NCBI GenBank assembly: GCA_004551905.1
Contig: SFPL01000029.1
Location: 1-9,949, forward strand
Length of the DNA: 9,949 nt
Origin: Lentisphaeraceae bacterium
Lineage (GTDB): Bacteria > Verrucomicrobiota > Kiritimatiellia > RFP12 > UBA1067
Direction: 5' to 3'
Shown: in pieces, positions 6,462 to 9,949 of the stretch
Layout: the number at the start of each line of letters is the position of its first letter
Numbering within the stretch: position 1 is the stretch's first letter
Position numbers and translations under genes: made by a program
The notes under the pieces: model-generated
Told to the model about the DNA's origin: nothing
The model's database searches: none
Seen by the model: the letters and a program-made list of their open reading frames with translations, nothing else

Positions 6462-8408
6462 ATGAATTCGCTAGTGCTGGCGGCTTTGGCCGCGCCCCTC
6501 TTCTACAACATTGCGCCGTTTTCGCCCGGCAAGGAGGCGGAAGTCGCCAAGGACATGGTCGAGTATGCGGCGCGGACGGGAAACGATTTCGTTCTCTACT
6601 CGCTATCGTTCCATGCGGAGGGGCGGCCCGCCCTGGCGAAGACGGATCGCCTGATCGCCAGCTATCGGGCGCTAAAGCGCGAGCTTGCCGGCACGAACGT
6701 CCGCCTCGGCATTCTCCTGCAGTCCGTCCTGGGACACTGGGCGCCCATCGGCGACGACCAGGAGCCCTGGCAGCGCACCGTCACGCTGAGGTCGCCAGGC
6801 ATCCGGTTTTGTCCGCTTGATCCCGGACACCGCGCGTTCCTGCGCGAGACGATTCGCCGTGCGGCTGCCGAACGTCCGGCAATGATGATGACGGACGACG
6901 ATATCACCGGCTTCAAGCACTCTGCGGAATGCTTCTGCCCGCTTCACCTTGCGGAGCTTGAGCGCCGCACGGGGCGTCGCTTCTCTTGCGACGAACTGCG
7001 CAAGATCATAACGGACCGTTCCGATGCCGCGACCGTGGCGGCATTCGAGAAACTGCAGGAGGACACCGTCATTGACGTCGCCCGGCTTGTCCGCGAGGCG
7101 ATCGATTCCGTCGATCCGGCCATTCCCTGCTGTGCGTGCATGCCCGGAGGCGAGCCCTGGCGGGCGGGGCGGACGGCACAGGCGGTCGCCGCAAAAGGCC
7201 AGACGCCGATCCTGCGCACATGCAACGGCCAGTACAGCGAGTTCCTGGGCGACAATTTCGCGGACCGCATCTTGGAGACGCAGTATTTCATCGACATGTG
7301 GAAGAAGGACGTGCCCTGCCTGCTGGACGAGTCGGATACGTTTCCCCATAACCTCTGGAGCAAAAGCGCGCGCTCGTTTCATGCGAAACTGGCCGTCGGC
7401 TTCTTCTGCGGGTTGAAGGGCGCCAAGCTCTGGCTTGTCAATGCGCACCGCGGCGGGCTTCCCGTCGCCCGCAACTACACCGACATCCTGGCGGACCACC
7501 GCGGCTACTATGCGGCGATCGCAGCGGCAGTGGACGGCGCGACGGAGCTGGGCGTGAGGGTCCCGATCTGCGCGGACAAGGCGAGGCGTGAATGGAGGAC
7601 GGAATACCCGAACGGGTGGGTGCGCGAGGCGTTTGCCCTCTACGGCGTCCCGTTCCGCGCCGAAAGCGACCTGTCCAAGGACGGCGTGTGGGCCTTGGCG
7701 GGCGCGACTGCCGTCGATCGCCTGTCGGAAGCGGAACTGCGCACGCTCCTGTCGTATCGCGTCCTCGTCGACGGACTGGCGGCAGAGGCCCTGACGAAGC
7801 GCGGCCTTGATTCGCTCATCGGCGCGCGGGCCACCCGGCGCGATCTCGTGTTTCACGGCGAGGAGATGGATGGCGTTTGGCTCAAGCTTACGCCGTCCGA
7901 TCGGCCCCCGATTCTCGAGCCGCTCCCCGGCGCGCGCGCGCTGTCGGTGCTCGTCCGCAAGGATGCCGCGAAGGGAACGCAGGAGACGGTGGCGCCGGGT
8001 GCGACGCTTTTCGAGAACGCGCTTGGCGGACGCATTGCCGTCACGGCCTGGAACCCGGAGGTCGGCATTTTCAACCGTCGCTCGGAGCATCGCCAGGTCT
8101 GGATCGGCAGAATCCTCGACGGACTGACGGGCCGCGCGTTCCCCGTCCGCTCGGCCGACAGGCAGAATACGCTGGCGCTTGCCGTGCGCGCGGCGGACGG
8201 CCGGTTGCTAGTGCATGTCGTCAACCTCTGCTACGATCCGCTCCCGGCCATCTCATTGGCGGTCGCGAAGCCGGTAAGGGAAGCGGAACGGCTTGACGCG
8301 CATGGCGTGTGGCGGCCGCTGACCGTCTCGATGTCGCCAGGCGGCGTTCTCCGTCTGCCGGTCGCGCTCGGCATGATGGAGGAGTGCGTCCTTCGTTTGG
8401 CGGATTGA
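6462..8408 (+). CDS. GH42-like TIM-barrel protein, putative glycoside hydrolase
   Basis: This 648-residue protein looks like a divergent glycoside hydrolase with a GH42-type layout. Residues about 12-350 would be the TIM barrel. TDDDITG (144-150) and LLDESD (287-292) follow short hydrophobic strands, where clan GH-A enzymes carry the acid/base and nucleophile. Residues about 385-470 resemble the beta-galactosidase trimerisation domain, a Rossmann-like fold with the pattern FALYGVPF, then LLSYRVLVDG. Residues about 485-648 are probably beta-sandwich. The usual N-E acid/base pair is replaced by D-D-D, so activity is uncertain. The N-terminus (MNSLVLAALAAP) is short and hydrophobic but lacks basic residues, so export is doubtful. 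I chose ATG 6462, with AAAGGA at 6447-6452; the alternative GTG 6429 lies inside the palindrome. It has its own promoter, so it is a single-gene unit. The substrate is unknown. Confidence 0.6.
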   Translation: MNSLVLAALAAPLFYNIAPFSPGKEAEVAKDMVEYAARTGNDFVLYSLSFHAEGRPALAKTDRLIASYRALKRELAGTNVRLGILLQSVLGHWAPIGDDQEPWQRTVTLRSPGIRFCPLDPGHRAFLRETIRRAAAERPAMMMTDDDITGFKHSAECFCPLHLAELERRTGRRFSCDELRKIITDRSDAATVAAFEKLQEDTVIDVARLVREAIDSVDPAIPCCACMPGGEPWRAGRTAQAVAAKGQTPILRTCNGQYSEFLGDNFADRILETQYFIDMWKKDVPCLLDESDTFPHNLWSKSARSFHAKLAVGFFCGLKGAKLWLVNAHRGGLPVARNYTDILADHRGYYAAIAAAVDGATELGVRVPICADKARREWRTEYPNGWVREAFALYGVPFRAESDLSKDGVWALAGATAVDRLSEAELRTLLSYRVLVDGLAAEALTKRGLDSLIGARATRRDLVFHGEEMDGVWLKLTPSDRPPILEPLPGARALSVLVRKDAAKGTQETVAPGATLFENALGGRIAVTAWNPEVGIFNRRSEHRQVWIGRILDGLTGRAFPVRSADRQNTLALAVRAADGRLLVHVVNLCYDPLPAISLAVAKPVREAERLDAHGVWRPLTVSMSPGGVLRLPVALGMMEECVLRLAD

Positions 8409-8414
8409 GGCCTT

Positions 8415-8447
8415 CATCCGCTGGCTGCGCACGATGGTGCGCGGATG
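8415..8447 (+). terminator. Hairpin after the GH42-like gene, possible terminator
   Basis: GCGCAC (8427-8432) pairs perfectly with GTGCGC (8437-8442) around GATG. CATCC (8415-8419) pairs with GGATG (8443-8447) beyond a 7-nt bulge on the left side. It begins 6 nt after the stop codon, as a terminator would, but lacks a T-run. It may stop transcription weakly, protect the 3' end, or insulate the next promoter. Confidence 0.4.
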
Positions 8448-8468
8448 TCCATGCCGCCGGAAATCATG

Positions 8469-8474
8469 TATAAT
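8469..8474 (+). promoter_or_regulatory. -10 box of a leaderless thioesterase message
   Basis: TATAAT (8469-8474) is a perfect -10 and ends 7 nt before the ATG at 8482. The predicted transcription start therefore falls on or next to the A of the start codon. There is no Shine-Dalgarno sequence. The -35 is weak (TGTCCA at 8446-8451). Confidence 0.6.
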
Positions 8475-8481
8475 ATCCGAC

Positions 8482-9213
8482 ATGAAGACACAAGCTGAGT
8501 ATTCCTTTCAGGTTCGCAGCTACGAATGCGGGCCTGACGGGTTTGTCACGCTGGCGAACGTGTGCAACTACCTGCAGGAGGCCGCTAGCCTCCATGCCGA
8601 GCAGCTCCAGTTCTCGAAGTCGAACTTCCAGGCGGAGGGGCAGGACATCTCGTGGGTTCTTACGCGCCTGCGCGTTTCGATGACGCGCCTTCCACGCTGG
8701 GAGGAGACGATTACGGTGATGACGTTCCCGCGCAGCGGACGCCGCATTACCGCGCACCGCGATTACGTCTTGCGCGTCGGCGCGGAGCAGGTCGGCGTTG
8801 CGACGAGCGAGTGGATGGTCATTGACCTTTCCTCCCGCAAGGTCGTCGCCGTGCCGCCGCGCGTCTTCGCGCGGGCGGACGACGAGCATCCGCCGGTTCT
8901 GGGCGACGCGCCGTTTGCGCGTCTTCGCTGGGATTGTCACGGCACGGCGGCCGCGCAGACGTTTACGGCCCGGCGCGGCGACATCGACCTCAATGGGCAC
9001 GTGAACAACGTCCATTATGTCGAGTGGCTGCTCGAGACCGTGCCGCCGCCGGCGGGCGGCCCTGTCGATTTCGAGATCGCCTTTCATTCCGAGACGCTGG
9101 CGGGCGATGTCGTGCGAGCCGAGTCGGCAGAAGTCGAGCCTGGCGTCTGGGCGGCGCACGTCGCCGCGCCGGATGGTCGCGAACATGCCGTGGGGCGATT
9201 CCGTCGTCCTTGA
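8482..9213 (+). CDS. Acyl-ACP thioesterase (FatA/FatB-like)
   Basis: This 243-residue cytoplasmic protein should hydrolyse acyl-ACP, releasing a free fatty acid and ending chain growth. It has the family's two hotdog folds: residues about 4-130, with NVCNYLQEAASLHAEQL (26-42) as the first central helix, and about 155-240. The second repeat carries the catalytic pattern: D169, N171 and H173 in DLNGHVNNVHYVEW, with E181 or E185 in the acidic position used by this family. The length is typical of bacterial members. The frame is open further upstream, but ATG 8482 starts the homologous MKTQAEYSFQVRSYE and sits 7 nt after a TATAAT box, so the message is probably leaderless. The acid released could be reactivated by the synthetase at 2283-4538, but they have separate promoters. 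Chain-length preference cannot be read from sequence. Confidence 0.85.
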   Translation: MKTQAEYSFQVRSYECGPDGFVTLANVCNYLQEAASLHAEQLQFSKSNFQAEGQDISWVLTRLRVSMTRLPRWEETITVMTFPRSGRRITAHRDYVLRVGAEQVGVATSEWMVIDLSSRKVVAVPPRVFARADDEHPPVLGDAPFARLRWDCHGTAAAQTFTARRGDIDLNGHVNNVHYVEWLLETVPPPAGGPVDFEIAFHSETLAGDVVRAESAEVEPGVWAAHVAAPDGREHAVGRFRRP

Positions 9214-9292
9214 AAGACAAGGTGTTTCGGCGGCTTCTCCTGTTCGGCCTGTGGGGCCAACGCATTAAAGGGGCGGGGCAAGGGCCAGCTTA

Positions 9293-9318
9293 TTGATATA
9301 GTAGCATTGACATAGTAA
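9293..9318 (+). repeat. Left iteron pair of the RAYT unit
   Basis: TTGATATAGTA (9293-9303) and TTGACATAGTA (9307-9317) are two copies of an 11-bp unit, 14 bp apart from start to start and differing at one base. The 26-bp block matches the reverse complement of 9783-9808 at 20 of 26 positions. The second copy supplies the -35 of the transposase promoter. The block is AT-rich in a GC-rich window. Confidence 0.65.
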
Positions 9319-9336
9319 TCGATTTTGTGATAAACT
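9307..9336 (+). promoter_or_regulatory. Promoter of the RAYT gene, embedded in the repeat
   Basis: TTGACA (9307-9312) is a perfect -35 and forms the start of the second repeat unit. An 18-bp spacer leads to TAAACT (9331-9336); GATAAA at a 16-bp spacing is an alternative. The -10 ends 7 nt before the ATG, so this message too would be leaderless. A protein bound to the repeat would cover the -35, which allows self-repression by the transposase. Confidence 0.55.
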
Positions 9337-9343
9337 GCTAGAC

Positions 9344-9781
9344 ATGCGGAAGACGAGGTTTAGAGAGAATTGCCGATGCTACCACCTGATTAGTCGGCTA
9401 TATCCACCAGCCGCTAGGCTGCTCGCGAAGCGAGGCGCTATGCGTGGTGCACATCAGGCGTTTTTTCTCGATGACGACGAGAAGACGCGGGCGATTGAGC
9501 TGCTGCGCCGGGTCGAGGAGTTTAGCGGTGTGATCGTTCTTGCGTATGCAATCATGTCGAACCACTTCCACATCTTAATCTACGTCCCCGAGCCAGAGGA
9601 TATCGGCGACGAGGAGATCCTCCGCCGGATCAACGCGCTCTACCGCGAGGTCATGCGCGAGATCCTCGCCGCGCGAGAGGCCGAGCGGGCGGAACGGGAG
9701 GCGAAAGGGGAGCCTGCGTCCAGCCGCAGGACGGATCCCGACCATCCGCAGTCGCTGCAACAGAGGTATCGCCTGGCATGA
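9344..9781 (+). CDS. Short RAYT-family (REP-associated, Y1) HUH transposase
   Basis: This 145-residue protein belongs to the REP-associated tyrosine transposases, which nick and join single-stranded DNA at hairpin-forming repeats. CYHLISRLY (12-20) is the first conserved strand, and AYAIMSNHFHILI (68-80) carries the HUH metal-binding pair H74 and H76. The tail (101-130) is charged and helical. Related proteins I know continue for roughly another 80-150 residues, with a segment like FMK-LKQRF and then GTLW-ERFKS, which includes the helix expected to bear the catalytic tyrosine. None of this is found in any frame after the stop at 9779-9781. So it is either an internally deleted, inactive copy or a short variant. 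The stop lies 1 nt before the right repeat, so any deletion spared that end. The -10 is 7 nt before the ATG. Confidence 0.75.
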   Translation: MRKTRFRENCRCYHLISRLYPPAARLLAKRGAMRGAHQAFFLDDDEKTRAIELLRRVEEFSGVIVLAYAIMSNHFHILIYVPEPEDIGDEEILRRINALYREVMREILAAREAERAEREAKGEPASSRRTDPDHPQSLQQRYRLA

Positions 9782-9782
9782 G

Positions 9783-9808
9783 TTACTCTATCAATACTAC
9801 TCCATTAA
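9783..9808 (-). repeat. Right iteron pair of the RAYT unit, inverted
   Basis: Read on the - strand this block gives TTAATGGAGTA and TTGATAGAGTA, again 14 bp apart. It mirrors the left block with 20 of 26 matches; the conserved core on the + strand is TCAAT-n-CTACT. It begins 2 nt after the transposase stop. With the left block it bounds a 516-bp unit (9293-9808) that looks like a small mobile or formerly mobile element. Confidence 0.6.
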
Positions 9809-9831
9809 CAGGGTCTTGTCTAATCGGATTT

Positions 9832-9840
9832 TGGTAGACT
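9832..9840 (+). promoter_or_regulatory. Extended -10 motif before a structured region
   Basis: TGG followed by TAGACT (9835-9840), in the context GGATTTTGGTAGACT, resembles the extended -10 sites at 177-185 and 6396-6404. No good -35 is present at 16-18 bp. The start would be near 9847, just before the hairpins below. GGTAG-a-CTACC (9833-9843) is also a small inverted repeat. Confidence 0.35.
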
Positions 9841-9847
9841 ACCCTAC

Positions 9848-9949
9848 TGTTCACCGGGCATAGTGCCTGGTAAGAACGGCCCGTCAAGGGAAGGCCTCCC
9901 AAGACGGGCCTGCGGCGACGAGGCTCTTTGGGGTCCAGAGACCTAACTC
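9848..9949 (+). ncRNA. Candidate structured RNA or 5' leader, cut by the window end
   Basis: Two strong hairpins follow the promoter-like motif. ACCGGGCA (9853-9860) pairs with TGCCTGGT (9864-9871) around TAG. GGCCCGTC (9878-9885) pairs perfectly with GACGGGCC (9903-9910); inside, a symmetric AA/AA loop separates this from GGGA/TCCC and the 5-nt loop AGGCC. The segment after it (GCCTGCGGCGACGAGG) faintly recalls the 3' side of 6S RNA, but I find no matching 5' closing stem, so I do not call it that. No T-run is seen, and no coding frame is convincing. It could be a small RNA, a riboswitch-like leader of the next gene, or repeats attached to the transposase unit. Confidence 0.35.

Noticed and set aside
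9782..9870. Frameshifted continuation of the RAYT protein
   Set aside because: All three forward frames after 9781 were read; one stays open for about 30 codons but shows none of the expected FMK-LKQRF or GTLW-ERF motifs.
9848..9949. 6S RNA, tmRNA, SRP RNA or RNase P RNA at the right edge
   Set aside because: Only a short 6S-like stretch is seen and its 5' closing stem is absent; signature segments of the other RNAs are missing.
1..9949. CRISPR array, tRNA or rRNA genes
   Set aside because: No regularly spaced direct repeats of suitable length and no tRNA or rRNA signatures were seen.

Overview
The window is a GC-rich, densely coding, single-strand stretch: every convincing gene reads on the + strand. 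It looks like a Gram-negative, carbohydrate-using bacterium. It encodes an outer-membrane beta-barrel protein ending in Phe, a secreted protein with a discoidin-like module and BspA-type leucine-rich repeats, a GH42-like TIM-barrel protein, and a short RAYT-family (REP-associated) HUH transposase. That mix and the base composition fit a Verrucomicrobiota/Kiritimatiellota/Lentisphaerota-type genome. The assignment is an inference from gene style, not from a marker gene.

Layout. 1-246: non-coding, with an inverted-repeat region and a near-consensus promoter. 247-2007: secreted LRR/discoidin protein. 2008-2282: control region with a tandem 12-bp repeat, an extended -10 promoter, a candidate 25-residue isoleucine-rich leader peptide and an intrinsic-terminator hairpin. 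2283-4538: fusion of an XRE-type DNA-binding domain, a cupin and an acyl-CoA synthetase. 4717-6183: alginate-export-like porin. 6184-6461: spacer with short repeats, a strong promoter and an 18-bp palindrome. 6462-8408: GH42-like protein. 8482-9213: acyl-ACP thioesterase, apparently leaderless. 9344-9781: short RAYT transposase flanked by inverted, iteron-like repeats. 9782-9949: AT-rich border, then a promoter-like motif and two strong hairpins that may begin an RNA gene or a structured 5' leader.

How the genes relate. Most genes seem to have their own promoter, so this is a row of single-gene units rather than one operon. The porin is the exception: it has no visible promoter and may be read from the synthetase. 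Two genes concern fatty acids: the thioesterase releases acyl chains from ACP, and the synthetase activates free acids to CoA esters. Three suit uptake or breakdown of polysaccharides: the surface protein, the porin and the GH42-like protein.

The most unusual part is the control region at 2014-2282. A short Ile-rich reading frame, a terminator and a competing upstream helix form a possible transcription attenuator in front of a gene whose product also carries its own DNA-binding and cupin sensor domains. The second is the RAYT unit, bounded by inverted pairs of an 11-bp repeat.
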